A stretch of DNA of 64,000 nt from an uncultured Pseudomonadales bacterium (GTDB taxonomy: Bacteria; Pseudomonadota; Gammaproteobacteria; Pseudomonadales; Azotimanducaceae). The notes under the pieces are model-generated. The model was not told the origin of the DNA. It ran no database searches and saw only the letters and a program-made list of their open reading frames with translations. The stretch is taken from the NCBI GenBank assembly GCA_958296295.1, contig OY282460.1, positions 4,200,291-4,264,290 of the forward strand, in the 5' to 3' direction. Below are positions 26,691-35,129 of this stretch, one piece after another (positions within the stretch are counted from its first letter, which is position 1; each line of letters opens with the position of its first letter). A program made the position numbers and the translations under genes.

Positions 26691-27627
26691 CGTCGCGATT
26701 CAGTCGATTCCAATACCGAAATGAGTATCCGTGTTGCAAGTGTTGATTTTGGAACTGTGTATGCATCCACCCTTCAAGGTTGGCCCTCGCTCCGGTGTTC
26801 GGAGTGTCAGGCCGGGGCTGGAAGCGGATCGCCGGGGCCGTGTGGCGGTTGGCCGCCCGCGGAGGCGCGACCGGCTCGTCGCCGGCTCGCGGGGTCCAGA
26901 GCCGGTCCTGGCGGAGCAGCGCGTTGGCCAGCAGCAGGAGCTTGCGCATGACGGCGACCAGCGCCACCTTCGGCGGCTTGCCGCGGCCGATCAGGTCGCG
27001 GTGCTTTCGACCGAGATCGGGGTTGTGCCGGGTGGCGGCGACCGCGGCCATGTAGAGCAGGCGGCGCGCCAGCCCCTCGTCGCCGACCAGCGTCCGCGCG
27101 ATCTCCGCGTCCACGGCCTTGAGCTGCCGGCCGTTCCGCTCCAGCCGCAGCCGGCGCTGCCGCCGGAGCAGCGCCACGCGCAGGCCCTTCTGGCGGTTCA
27201 GCGCCGCCACCCGGTCCCGCGCCAGCGCCTCCCGCGCCACCGTCAAATCCCCAAGGTCGCGCAGCGCCCCGCCCGGGGGCTCCGTCGGCCGCAGCTCCAG
27301 CGCGGCGCCCATCCGCGCCAGAACCGCGGCGTCCACCGCGTCCGTCTTCGCGTTGCGCCCCATCGACTGCGCGAAGCGCCGCGCCCGCAGCGGGTTCGCC
27401 CGCGCCAGCGGCAGACCCGCCCCGGCGAGCGCCTCCTCGAAGGCGCGGTGGTGGCGCCCGGTCGCCTCGTGGACCACGCGGTCCGCCGCGCCGATCCAGC
27501 CCGCCAGCTCCTCGAACCCGGCCGCGTCGTTGCCGAACCGCGCCGCCTCGCCGGCGCGCAGCCGGTGCGCGTCCAGATGCGACTTCGAGATGTCCACGCC
27601 GACCATGTTCGGGGTGTTCTCCCGCAT
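26599..27627 (-). pseudogene. IS110-family transposase with catalytic-domain deletion
   Basis: The ATG at 27625-27627 begins a DEDD-type N-terminal domain: VGVDISKSHLDAHRL, GRNAKTDAVDAAVLARM. The C-terminal IS116/IS110 domain is abnormal: after EIARTLVGDEGL it jumps to ARRLLYMAAVAATRHNP, KPPKVALVAVMRKLL, so the GVGP and SG...G segment with the serine nucleophile is lost. The frame then reads through into rmuC-derived sequence and stops at 26599. The reading frame is preserved across the deletion. Confidence 0.7.
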
Positions 27628-28032
27628 CCTCCTTCCTCCTGTGCTTGTCTTGCGAGCCACGATGCTCATGTATCCGTTCAGGACGTCGAGGGAAGACGGT
27701 GGCCGACCAAACTCACTTGCGGCCCCTTGCGGCCAAGCCTGAAACGGTCCGACCACCGCCTGCCCTGCGACGCCTCGAAGGGCGCCGCAGGGTGGGACCC
27801 TCCCGAAGGTCCACGGGGGAATCTAAACAGACAAGCCTGAACGGAGCGACGCCCGTGGTGGATGGGTTGGAATGTTGCCGTTGTGAACGGCGGATGAAGG
27901 CAGGCGCTTCAAGGCGAGTCGCACGAGTGCGGCACCTGGTCTCCATGGCGGCTTGCTGCCATCCGCCACGGAGCTCGATCTCGGCCGCAGTACCGCGGCC
28001 TGGTTCGGCCGCGGCAACATCGCATACCCACC
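27628..28032. other. Left flank of the IS110 remnant, no gene
   Basis: This stretch lies between the IS110 start and the convergently placed end of the HAD gene. IS110 elements lack long inverted repeats, so no element end can be marked by eye. Open frames here are antisense extensions of neighbours. Confidence 0.4.
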
Positions 28033-28776
28033 TCAGCCGAGCGCCTCGATAGCCGCCGGCAGATCCCCCAAGGTGGTCACCGTGGCCGTCGGCGCGCATT
28101 GGCCGGCCTTGCCCGCGGCTGGCCGGGTCGCGTCCAGCCAACCGGCCGGGGACGGCGGCGCTTGCGGCGCGGCAAGGCGCACCCAAATGGTCGCCATGCC
28201 GACTTTCGTCGCGCCTTCCACGTCGTCCACAGGATGGTCGCCAACATGCACGGCTTGCGCCGGTTGCACCTGGGCTTGGGCCAATGCCCGCTCGAACATG
28301 GCCGGCGCCGGTTTCTGGGCGCCGACGTCGGCGGCGCAGTAACCGAACGCGAAATGCCCGGCAAGCCCGACGCGCCGATAGTCCGCGTTGCCATTGGTGA
28401 GCGCGGCGAGCGTGTAGTCGCGGCCCAAGCGCCGCAGAACATCCAGCGTCTCCGGGAAAAACTCCACCCGGTGGCGCCAGTCCAAGAACACCGCGAACGC
28501 GCCGGCCGCCAATTCCGCGGCAACGCCGGGCGAAAGGCCGCTCCGCTCCAGCATGGCGCGCACCATGAGCTCGCGCCGACGGGAGATGTCGTGTTCGATG
28601 CCGGGATGGGCGGCCAGAACCGCGGCATGGATGGCGCGCAACTCGGACGTCGCCGGCTTGCGAAAGTCCGGCGCGCGCTCGCCAAGCCATTCGTCCATCT
28701 TCGCCTCGGCGCGGCGAATCACGCCGTCCATCCGCCACAAGGTGTCGTCAAGATCGAACGTGACGAGGCGAATCAC
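28033..28776 (-). CDS. HAD-superfamily hydrolase
   Basis: The 247-residue protein has the HAD motifs in order: I, VTFDLDDTLW (nucleophile Asp in DLDDT); II, LAALTNGNAD; III, the Lys of GAQKPAPAMF; IV, HVGDHPVDDVEGA. A helical C1-type cap lies between motifs I and II. Subfamily resembles small-molecule phosphatases of the YjjG/phosphoglycolate phosphatase type; substrate unknown. The start is GTG at 28774-28776, just before the first beta strand. Confidence 0.88.
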   Translation of the reverse strand: MIRLVTFDLDDTLWRMDGVIRRAEAKMDEWLGERAPDFRKPATSELRAIHAAVLAAHPGIEHDISRRRELMVRAMLERSGLSPGVAAELAAGAFAVFLDWRHRVEFFPETLDVLRRLGRDYTLAALTNGNADYRRVGLAGHFAFGYCAADVGAQKPAPAMFERALAQAQVQPAQAVHVGDHPVDDVEGATKVGMATIWVRLAAPQAPPSPAGWLDATRPAAGKAGQCAPTATVTTLGDLPAAIEALG

Positions 28777-28814
28777 GCGTTCGCCATTTTCGCGCTTGGT
28801 CGGCGTGACCGCAG

Positions 28815-29636
28815 TCACGCTTCGGGGCCAGCGGGCGAGGCGGTGTTCAGGGCGCCGCGCGAAGCGCGTTCCATCACCGGCGCATGCCCTTCCACGGAGG
28901 GCGGCGCCATCAGCCGCAGCTGACGCGGCGTGGCGTCGGGATAGTCGCCCGGATCGTAGAACTTCTTCGCCCAGGTGGAATGCGGCGGGCTGTACTTGTA
29001 GAGCAGCGTGCGGCGTTCGTGATCCGCCGTCCAGCGCGCCGTGCCGTGAATCAGCGCCTCGGTGAAGATCAGCACGTCGCCAGCCGCCAAGGTGGGTTGC
29101 ACCACCCAATCCGCATCACGCTCGAAACGGGCGACATCGCGGGGCATGTTTGGCAAGAAATTCGTTTTGTGGCTGCCCGGCACACACACGAAGCCGCCGG
29201 CGCCGGGCCCGGCGTCCGTGAGGTTCCAAGTGGCGACGGTGAGGCCCGTGCGCATGACGCCATCGTGGTAGCGGTACCAGTGATCCGTCTCGTAGCGCCA
29301 CGGGCCGCCGTGCAACGCGTGCGCCGGGGCCTTCTTGCGCATGAAAATGCAGTAGTCGTGATCGATGCGCAAGCGGTTTCCCATCAGCTCGACGAGGTAC
29401 GGCAGCACCGTGTCGTGATCCATCAGATCCACGAATGCATGGCCCCATGTGGAGATGCCGTCAAAGCGCCGGTAGCGGCCGTCTTCGGCCTGGCGCGGCC
29501 ACGCCTCGTCGGCGAGGCGGATGAGCTCCCGGCACTCGTCGCCGCTAAGCACGTTCTTCACCACCAGGAACCCGCGCAAATCGAAAAGGAACTTGTCCTC
29601 GTCCGTTAGCGCGCCGGCAGCGGCTGTTTCGGCCAT
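28815..29636 (-). CDS. Phytanoyl-CoA dioxygenase (PhyH) family protein
   Basis: This 273-residue protein belongs to the Fe(II)/2-oxoglutarate-dependent PhyH family. Visible family features are FLFDLRGFLVVKNVLS at the N-terminus, the DHDYCIFM strand, the VCVPGSHKTNF segment and DVLIFTEALIHGTA with the distal iron His. The proximal His/Asp pair is less clear by eye (H in ALHGG or near YETDHW). ATG at 29634-29636 has a strong GGAGGTGAA ahead. It is divergent from argE with 130 bp between. Substrate unknown. Confidence 0.85.
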   Translation of the reverse strand: MAETAAAGALTDEDKFLFDLRGFLVVKNVLSGDECRELIRLADEAWPRQAEDGRYRRFDGISTWGHAFVDLMDHDTVLPYLVELMGNRLRIDHDYCIFMRKKAPAHALHGGPWRYETDHWYRYHDGVMRTGLTVATWNLTDAGPGAGGFVCVPGSHKTNFLPNMPRDVARFERDADWVVQPTLAAGDVLIFTEALIHGTARWTADHERRTLLYKYSPPHSTWAKKFYDPGDYPDATPRQLRLMAPPSVEGHAPVMERASRGALNTASPAGPEA

Positions 29637-29766
29637 TTCACCTCCTTCTCCCGCTTGCTCAGACGCCGATGGCGTGGCGGTTCGAATCGCCCGCCGCGCC
29701 TTGGGCGATTCTAGCCGCACTCGGCGATGATCGTGCTATGGTGCGGCGAGTTCGGCACGGGGCCCA

Positions 29767-30915
29767 ATGGTGCCTTTCCCAGAACCACTGGAAATGCTGC
29801 GCACGCTCATCGGCGAGCCGTCCATAAGCAGCACGGATCCAACCCGAGACCAAAGCAACCTGCCGGTCATCCACCACTTGGCCACTTGGCTTGAGGCCCT
29901 CGGCTTCGACGTGGAGGTGACGGCGCTGGCGAACAAACCCGCCAAAGCCAACCTGGTCGCCCACCGCGAAGGCCGGGACGAAACCGACGGCCTGGTCCTC
30001 GCCGGGCACACGGACACCGTGCCGTGCGACGACGCCCTGTGGCAGGTGGACCCGTTCAAGCTCACCGAGCGCGAGGGCCATTTGCACGGCTTGGGCGCTT
30101 GCGACATGAAGGGCTTTTTCCCCCTTGCACTGGCGGCCGTTGCCGAGCACCGGCACCGCGAATTGCGCAAGCCGCTCACCATCGTGGCCACCGCCGACGA
30201 GGAATCCTCCATGGACGGCGCCCGGGCGCTGGCCGCCCAAGGCCGGCCGAAGGCCGCCGCGGCGGTCATCGGCGAGCCCACGGGCATGGCGCCGGTTCGC
30301 GCCCACAAAGGCGTCGCCATGCTGGCCATTCGCGCCCAAGGCGCGTCTGGACATTCTTCCAACCCCGCTCTGGGCGACAACGCTCTCGAAGCCATGCATC
30401 GGGTGATGGGCGCGCTGTTGGCGTTTCGCGCCGAATTGGCCGAACGCCATGCGGACGCGAGCTTCGACGTGGCGGCGCCGACGCTCAACCTCGGTTGTCT
30501 GCACGCTGGCGACAATCCCAACCGCATCTGCGGCCACGCCGAGCTGCTGATCGATCTGCGCGTCCTGCCGGGCATGGACACGGCGACGGTGATCGACGAA
30601 CTCCGCGCCCGGGTGGAAGCGGCGGGCGCTGGCACGCCGGTTGCCGTGCGGACGCTGTTCACGCCCGTGACGCCGTATCAGACGCCGGCCGATGGCCCGC
30701 TGGTGAAAACCCTGGAGGCGCTCTCCGGGCAATCGGCCAGGACCGTGGCGTTCGGCACCGAAGCGCCCTTCTTTCAGGAGCTGGGCATGGAAACGGTGGT
30801 TTTCGGCGCCGGTTCTATCGACCAAGCCCACCAACCGGACGAGTTCGTACACATCGGGCAGCTCGAACCCATGCGGAACGCCTTGAGCGCGCTCGTCGCC
30901 CGCTACTGCCTTTGA
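29767..30915 (+). CDS. argE: Acetylornithine deacetylase
   Basis: The 382-residue M20-family metallo-hydrolase has the zinc motifs LAGHTDTVP, GLGACDMKG and ATADEESSMDGA, and a dimerisation domain beginning after KGVAMLAIRAQG with the SGHSSNP segment. It should cleave N-acetylornithine to ornithine in arginine synthesis; succinyl-diaminopimelate desuccinylase (DapE) is the close alternative but the opening (LEMLRTLIGEPSIS) and length fit ArgE. The start is ATG at 29767. Confidence 0.88.
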   Translation: MVPFPEPLEMLRTLIGEPSISSTDPTRDQSNLPVIHHLATWLEALGFDVEVTALANKPAKANLVAHREGRDETDGLVLAGHTDTVPCDDALWQVDPFKLTEREGHLHGLGACDMKGFFPLALAAVAEHRHRELRKPLTIVATADEESSMDGARALAAQGRPKAAAAVIGEPTGMAPVRAHKGVAMLAIRAQGASGHSSNPALGDNALEAMHRVMGALLAFRAELAERHADASFDVAAPTLNLGCLHAGDNPNRICGHAELLIDLRVLPGMDTATVIDELRARVEAAGAGTPVAVRTLFTPVTPYQTPADGPLVKTLEALSGQSARTVAFGTEAPFFQELGMETVVFGAGSIDQAHQPDEFVHIGQLEPMRNALSALVARYCL

Positions 30916-30965
30916 CCTCGCGGCGGGCGCGGCAAGCGACCGCGCCGGTTTCAGCGCGTCGCCCG

Positions 30966-31712
30966 CTACGGCGGGACGCCCGGCGCGTCCACAGGATACG
31001 GCGGCTCGCCCCAACCCCACTCGGCCTCGCTCGCGTGATCCATCATCAAGTCCACGAAGTTCGGCACCAGACTCGCCATGATGGCCGCGCCATCGCGCAC
31101 TTGCTCGCGGTTCAGACCGCCGCCCCAAGTGGCGCCGCCGTGCATGAGCTGGTTGCGAAGCACATAGAGTCGGTCGAACAAGGTCCTCAGCACGGCCGCG
31201 GTGTCTTGTGCGGCCAGCGCCCTGTTGGTCGCCCTGCGCTGGCGCGCGAAGCGGTCGCGCCAGTCGTCAAAGCCGGCGTCGCCGTGTCGGCAGAGCCAGT
31301 ACGGGTGAAACACGAACCGGTTGTCCAGCATGGTGCGGATAGGGCCGGCGAAGTGTTTCCAGATGGCGTCGTGTATCACGCGCTGGCCGTCCAGCCGAAC
31401 GATCTCCTCGAAGTACCACTTGAAAAAGTCCCGCTCGGTAAACTGCTGATGCAGATCGGCGTGTTGAACGTAAGCCGCGTTGAAGCTTATCCAATAGCAG
31501 ATGAACGCGGTGTCCAGATCGCCATCCGCGGCAGCGCGCTCGGCACCGTGTATCCAGCTGATGGCGCGGTGCGTCCGCAAGCGCAGCGCCGCATTGAAAC
31601 CGTCGCGCAGGCGGCGCTGCTTCGCTTTCAGTGCGGTGAACGTGGGTGGAGTCGTTGCCAACGGAACCGACCTGATGGCGCAGGCCCGAACAAAGATTGG
31701 AGCATACCGCAT
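30966..31712 (-). CDS. HEPN-domain protein
   Basis: The 248-residue helical protein carries LYVLRNQLMHGG, the R-X4-H motif of HEPN domains (Apea/MAE-like), in its second half. HEPN proteins include ribonuclease toxins and RNA-processing enzymes. No MNT-type nucleotidyltransferase antitoxin is adjacent, so it may be a stand-alone domain. The first half has a conserved-looking AFICYWISFNAAY helix. It is convergent with argE and divergent from a DUF169 gene. The start may be later than the ATG at 31712. Confidence 0.7.
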   Translation of the reverse strand: MRYAPIFVRACAIRSVPLATTPPTFTALKAKQRRLRDGFNAALRLRTHRAISWIHGAERAAADGDLDTAFICYWISFNAAYVQHADLHQQFTERDFFKWYFEEIVRLDGQRVIHDAIWKHFAGPIRTMLDNRFVFHPYWLCRHGDAGFDDWRDRFARQRRATNRALAAQDTAAVLRTLFDRLYVLRNQLMHGGATWGGGLNREQVRDGAAIMASLVPNFVDLMMDHASEAEWGWGEPPYPVDAPGVPP

Positions 31713-31781
31713 GCGGAGGTTGGCTCATGGCTCATGCCGCGGCCGACCGCATCCACGGCACACACTGCTAGACTGACCCGC

Positions 31782-32567
31782 ATGAGCGCGCTGATCGCGA
31801 AAGACTCGCAAGTCATCGATTGGGCCGCTTTGGTGGCGGATCTGAACCGCTACCTGCGGCTGCGCACGACGCCCATCGGCCTCAAGCGCTTCAAGACCGT
31901 CGCCGAGATGGAAGAGGTGCCGCGTCTGCGGCGTCCGAAACACGTTCACACCACCGATCAGATCGTCGGCCAAGCCAGCCGCAACGGTTGGACCGTGGGC
32001 TTCACCGCGGCGGACTTGGTGGGCGACCAGTGTCGGGCCGTGGTGGGCCTGTCGCCGCGGGATCCGGCTTGGCTTTCCGGCGAGCGCATGGCCGGCGTGT
32101 GGTACGAGAACGCCGAGGAGGCGTCCAAGCACCAGCACGCGATGGACTTGGCCCCGTTCGGCGAATACGAGGCGCTGGTTGTCAGTCCCCTCGCGAGCGG
32201 CCGTCTCAAGCCGCCGGAGGTCGCTCTCATCTACGCGACGCCGGCCCAGATGATCCTGTTCATCAACGGTTTGCAATGGACCGGGTACAAGAAACTCGAA
32301 TGGGGCTGCGTTGGCGAATCCGCCTGCGCGGATTCGTGGGGCCGCGCCCTCGCCACCGGGGAGCCAAGCCTTTCGATTCCCTGTTTCGCCGAACGGCGCT
32401 ACGGCGGCGTGCTGGAGGACGAGCTGTTGATGGCCATTCCGCCGAGCTACCTGCCGAAGGTCGTGGCCGGGTTGGATCGCCTGTCGCGCAACGGTCTGCG
32501 CTATCCCATCCCCCAATACGGCGTGAACAACGACGTCCGCGACGGCATGGGCGTGAGCTACGGCTGA
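31782..32567 (+). CDS. DUF169 domain protein
   Basis: This 261-residue protein matches the DUF169 pattern: LRLRTTPIGLKRF near the N-terminus, CRAVVGLSPRD, and the central VVSPLASGRLKPPEVALIYATPAQM. The family is widespread, soluble and of unknown function; a substrate-binding role has been suggested from the conserved pocket. ATG at 31782 lies close to the divergent HEPN gene. No partner is obvious. Confidence 0.82.
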   Translation: MSALIAKDSQVIDWAALVADLNRYLRLRTTPIGLKRFKTVAEMEEVPRLRRPKHVHTTDQIVGQASRNGWTVGFTAADLVGDQCRAVVGLSPRDPAWLSGERMAGVWYENAEEASKHQHAMDLAPFGEYEALVVSPLASGRLKPPEVALIYATPAQMILFINGLQWTGYKKLEWGCVGESACADSWGRALATGEPSLSIPCFAERRYGGVLEDELLMAIPPSYLPKVVAGLDRLSRNGLRYPIPQYGVNNDVRDGMGVSYG

Positions 32568-32680
32568 CCCGCCGCGGTTCGCGGCGAGCGGCCCTTTCTC
32601 TCAAGTTCCAAGTTCCCGCGCAGCATGTCGATGGGCGGATTTGCGACAATGCGCCTAGCACTAGGCGGCGGGAGCGGAAG

Positions 32681-33205
32681 TTGATCTACACGCTGGAAGG
32701 ACGCGGGTTGCGCACCGAAGGCGAGTTCTTTGTGGCGCCTACCGCGGTGATCATCGGCTCCGTGTCTCTGGGCCACGAAGCGTCCGTGTGGTGGGGCGCG
32801 GTGGTGCGCGGCGACTACGATACTGTCACCGTGGGCGCCCGCACCAACATCCAAGACAACTGCGTTGTGCATATGGACGAAGGCTATCCGGTGACACTCG
32901 GGGCCGGCGTCACGGTGGGCCACAAGGCGGTGCTGCACGGCTGCACCATCGGCGACAACAGCCTGATCGGCATCAACGCCGTGGTGATGAACTCCGTGCG
33001 GATCGGCCAAGACTGCCTCATCGGCTCCAACACCTTGCTCACCGAAGGCAAGGAGATTCCGCCGCGCAGCCTGGTGCTGGGGTCGCCCGGCAAAGTGGTG
33101 CGCGAACTCACCGACGAGGAAGTGGACGACATCACCGGCTTCTCGGATCGCTACGTGCGCAACTTCCGCCGCTATCAGGCGGGGCTTCGGAAACGCGAGG
33201 GATGA
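32681..33205 (+). CDS. Gamma-class carbonic anhydrase-like protein
   Basis: The 174-residue protein is a left-handed beta-helix of hexapeptide repeats (VTVGAR, NIQDNC, TIGDNS, RIGQDC). Metal-ligand histidines are in VVHMDEG and TVGHKAVLHGC, as in gamma-carbonic anhydrases of the YrdA/PaaY type. The start is TTG at 32681. Its last codons and stop lie inside a 12-bp tandem repeat shared with purT, suggesting tight linkage to that gene. Confidence 0.88.
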   Translation: MIYTLEGRGLRTEGEFFVAPTAVIIGSVSLGHEASVWWGAVVRGDYDTVTVGARTNIQDNCVVHMDEGYPVTLGAGVTVGHKAVLHGCTIGDNSLIGINAVVMNSVRIGQDCLIGSNTLLTEGKEIPPRSLVLGSPGKVVRELTDEEVDDITGFSDRYVRNFRRYQAGLRKREG

Positions 33206-33242
33206 GGCGAGGGATGAGGCGAGGGATGAGGCGAGGGATGAG
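33195..33242 (+). repeat. Four tandem copies of a 12-bp unit at the gene junction
   Basis: GCGAGGGATGAG is repeated four times without change. Each unit contains an ATG, an overlapping TGA in another frame and a purine-rich GAGGGA. The unit length is a multiple of three, so copy number changes keep both frames. Confidence 0.9.
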
Positions 33243-34434
33243 AATAGGCACGCCGCTCTCCGCCACGGCCACGCGCGCGCTGCTGCTCGGCGCCGGCGAG
33301 CTCGGCAAGGAAGTGGCGATAGAACTCCAGCGCCTGGGCGTGGAAACCATCGCCGCGGACCGCTACCCCAACGCCCCCGCCATGCAGGTGGCGCACCGGG
33401 CCCATGTGCTTGACATGCGCGACCGGGCGGCGTTGCGGCACGTCGTCCAAGCCGAGAAGCCGCATCTCGTGATCCCCGAAATCGAAGCGATCGCCACCGA
33501 CGAGCTGCTCGCCCTGGAGGAGGACGGCTGGCGCGTTGTGCCGACGGCCCGCGCCGCGGCGCTCACCATGAACCGCGAAGGCATCCGCCGGCTGGCGGCG
33601 GAAAACCTGGCGGTGGCAACCTCGCCGTACCGGTTCGCCGGCAGCGAGGCCGAATATCACGCGGCGGTGGCGGAAATCGGCCTGCCGTGCGTGGTGAAGC
33701 CGGTGATGAGCTCCTCCGGCAAAGGCCAATCCACAGTGCGAGCGCGGGCGGACGTGGCCGCGGCGTGGACGCACGCCCGCCAAGGCGCACGCGGTGGCGC
33801 CGACAAGGTGATCGTGGAGGGGTTCGTGGATTTCGACTACGAGATCACGCTGCTCACCGTGCGGCACTCGCACGGCGTGACGTTCTGCGAGCCGATCGGC
33901 CACCGCCAGGAACGCGGCGACTACAGGGAGTCTTGGCAGCCGCAACCGATGTCGCCGGCGGCCTTGGCGGAATGTCGTCGCGTCGCGGGCCTCGTGGTCG
34001 ACGAACTCGGCGGTTGGGGCCTGTTCGGGGTCGAGTTCTTTGTGAAAGAGAACGCCCGGGACGATCAAGCCCAGGTCTGGTTCAGCGAGGCGAGCCCCCG
34101 GCCCCACGATACGGGCTTGGTCACGCTGGCCAGCCAGGACCAGAGCGAGTTCGCGCTGCATGTTCGCGCCGTGCTTGGGCTGCCCGTACCCGCCGTGCGC
34201 CATCTCGGCCCCGCGGCCTCTGCGGTGATCACGGCCCAGGGGGACTCGGATCACGTGGCGTTCGACAACCTGCCGCGCGCGCTCGCGACCCCCGGCACGC
34301 AGTTGCGCTTGTTCGGCAAGCCGGACGTGCGCGGCGAACGGCGCATGGGCGTGGCGCTGGCGATGGGCGCGGACGTGGCGGACGCGCGGGCCAAGGCGGC
34401 GAGCGTCGCTGCGGCGGTGGCCGTAGACGTCTAG
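33238..34434 (+). CDS. purT: Formate-dependent phosphoribosylglycinamide formyltransferase
   Basis: This 398-residue ATP-grasp enzyme makes formyl-GAR from GAR, formate and ATP. Family stretches are ALLLGAGELGKEVAIE, PEIEAIATDEL, KPVMSSSGKGQS (ATP loop) and VWFSEASPRPHDTGLVT. The ATG at 33238 gives the standard start; three more in-frame ATGs at 33202, 33214 and 33226 come from the tandem repeat and would add MRRG units. The gamma-carbonic anhydrase gene ends inside the same repeat. Confidence 0.95.
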   Translation: MRIGTPLSATATRALLLGAGELGKEVAIELQRLGVETIAADRYPNAPAMQVAHRAHVLDMRDRAALRHVVQAEKPHLVIPEIEAIATDELLALEEDGWRVVPTARAAALTMNREGIRRLAAENLAVATSPYRFAGSEAEYHAAVAEIGLPCVVKPVMSSSGKGQSTVRARADVAAAWTHARQGARGGADKVIVEGFVDFDYEITLLTVRHSHGVTFCEPIGHRQERGDYRESWQPQPMSPAALAECRRVAGLVVDELGGWGLFGVEFFVKENARDDQAQVWFSEASPRPHDTGLVTLASQDQSEFALHVRAVLGLPVPAVRHLGPAASAVITAQGDSDHVAFDNLPRALATPGTQLRLFGKPDVRGERRMGVALAMGADVADARAKAASVAAAVAVDV

Positions 34435-34688
34435 CGCGTGCTCAACGGGGCTGGCACCGAGCTGGTCGAAGTGATCCAAGAACGCACGGCTGCTTCGGCC
34501 TTCCTCGCCGGCGGAGCGAAATCGCCCGGCAAAGATGGTACGGTGCGCGCCCATGTTCACACCTGTTGCCAGAGCCATCGCCCAAGGCCCTGCCGCGGGT
34601 TCAGATCCCGGCCGCCTGGAAGTCGCGTCGGGCACGCTCTCGGCACCGGCGTCCACCACCGCCGACAAAGGCCGGAGGGCCTAGCCGC

Positions 34689-35078
34689 ATGGACTACCAC
34701 ACGCTCGCGTACGTCCATCTGGCCACGGTGGCGCCGTGCTTCGTCATCGGCGCCTGGCTGCTGCTTCGGCGCAAAGGAACGCCAATCCACAAACTGCTGG
34801 GGACGATCTACGTCTCCTTGATCCTCGTATCGTCCGTGGTGGCCGCCTTCATGCCGGCCGTCGTCGGCCCGCGCCTATTCAACCACTTCGGCTTCATCCA
34901 CCTGTTCTGCGTCGTCGTCTTCGTCAGCATCCCTTGGGCGCTTTTCGCGATCCACCGGGGCCGGGCGAAAACGCACGGCGGGCATATGCGGGGCGTGTAC
35001 GTCGGCGGCATCCTCATCGCCGGGGCGTTCGCGCTGATGCCGGGGCGGTTGCTTCCGGGGTGGCTCTTCGGCGCCTAG
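34689..35078 (+). CDS. DUF2306 membrane protein
   Basis: The 129-residue protein has four predicted helices. HLATVAPCFVIGAWLLL, KGTPIHKLLGTIY and GGHMRGVYVGG with its conserved histidines match DUF2306, a family of small membrane proteins of unknown function. The ATG at 34689 follows 250 bp without a supported gene. It lies 51 bp before the ThDP-enzyme gene and may be co-transcribed with it. Confidence 0.8.
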   Translation: MDYHTLAYVHLATVAPCFVIGAWLLLRRKGTPIHKLLGTIYVSLILVSSVVAAFMPAVVGPRLFNHFGFIHLFCVVVFVSIPWALFAIHRGRAKTHGGHMRGVYVGGILIAGAFALMPGRLLPGWLFGA

Positions 35079-35129
35079 AAAGCAGGCGAAAACAGCACCA
35101 ACCGGACAACTGAAAAGGAGAACCACGCT

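Noticed and set aside
33195..33242. Short direct repeats considered as a CRISPR array
   Set aside because: Units are 12 bp with no spacers; they are a simple tandem repeat. No CRISPR-like array was seen anywhere in the window.
34595..34612. A T-loop-like stretch (GGGTTCAGATCCCGG) suggesting a tRNA end
   Set aside because: The stem pairs at only four of five positions and no acceptor, D or anticodon arm can be folded upstream.
34553..34684. A 43-codon ORF ending just before the DUF2306 gene
   Set aside because: No Shine-Dalgarno, no family match, composition like surrounding noncoding DNA.
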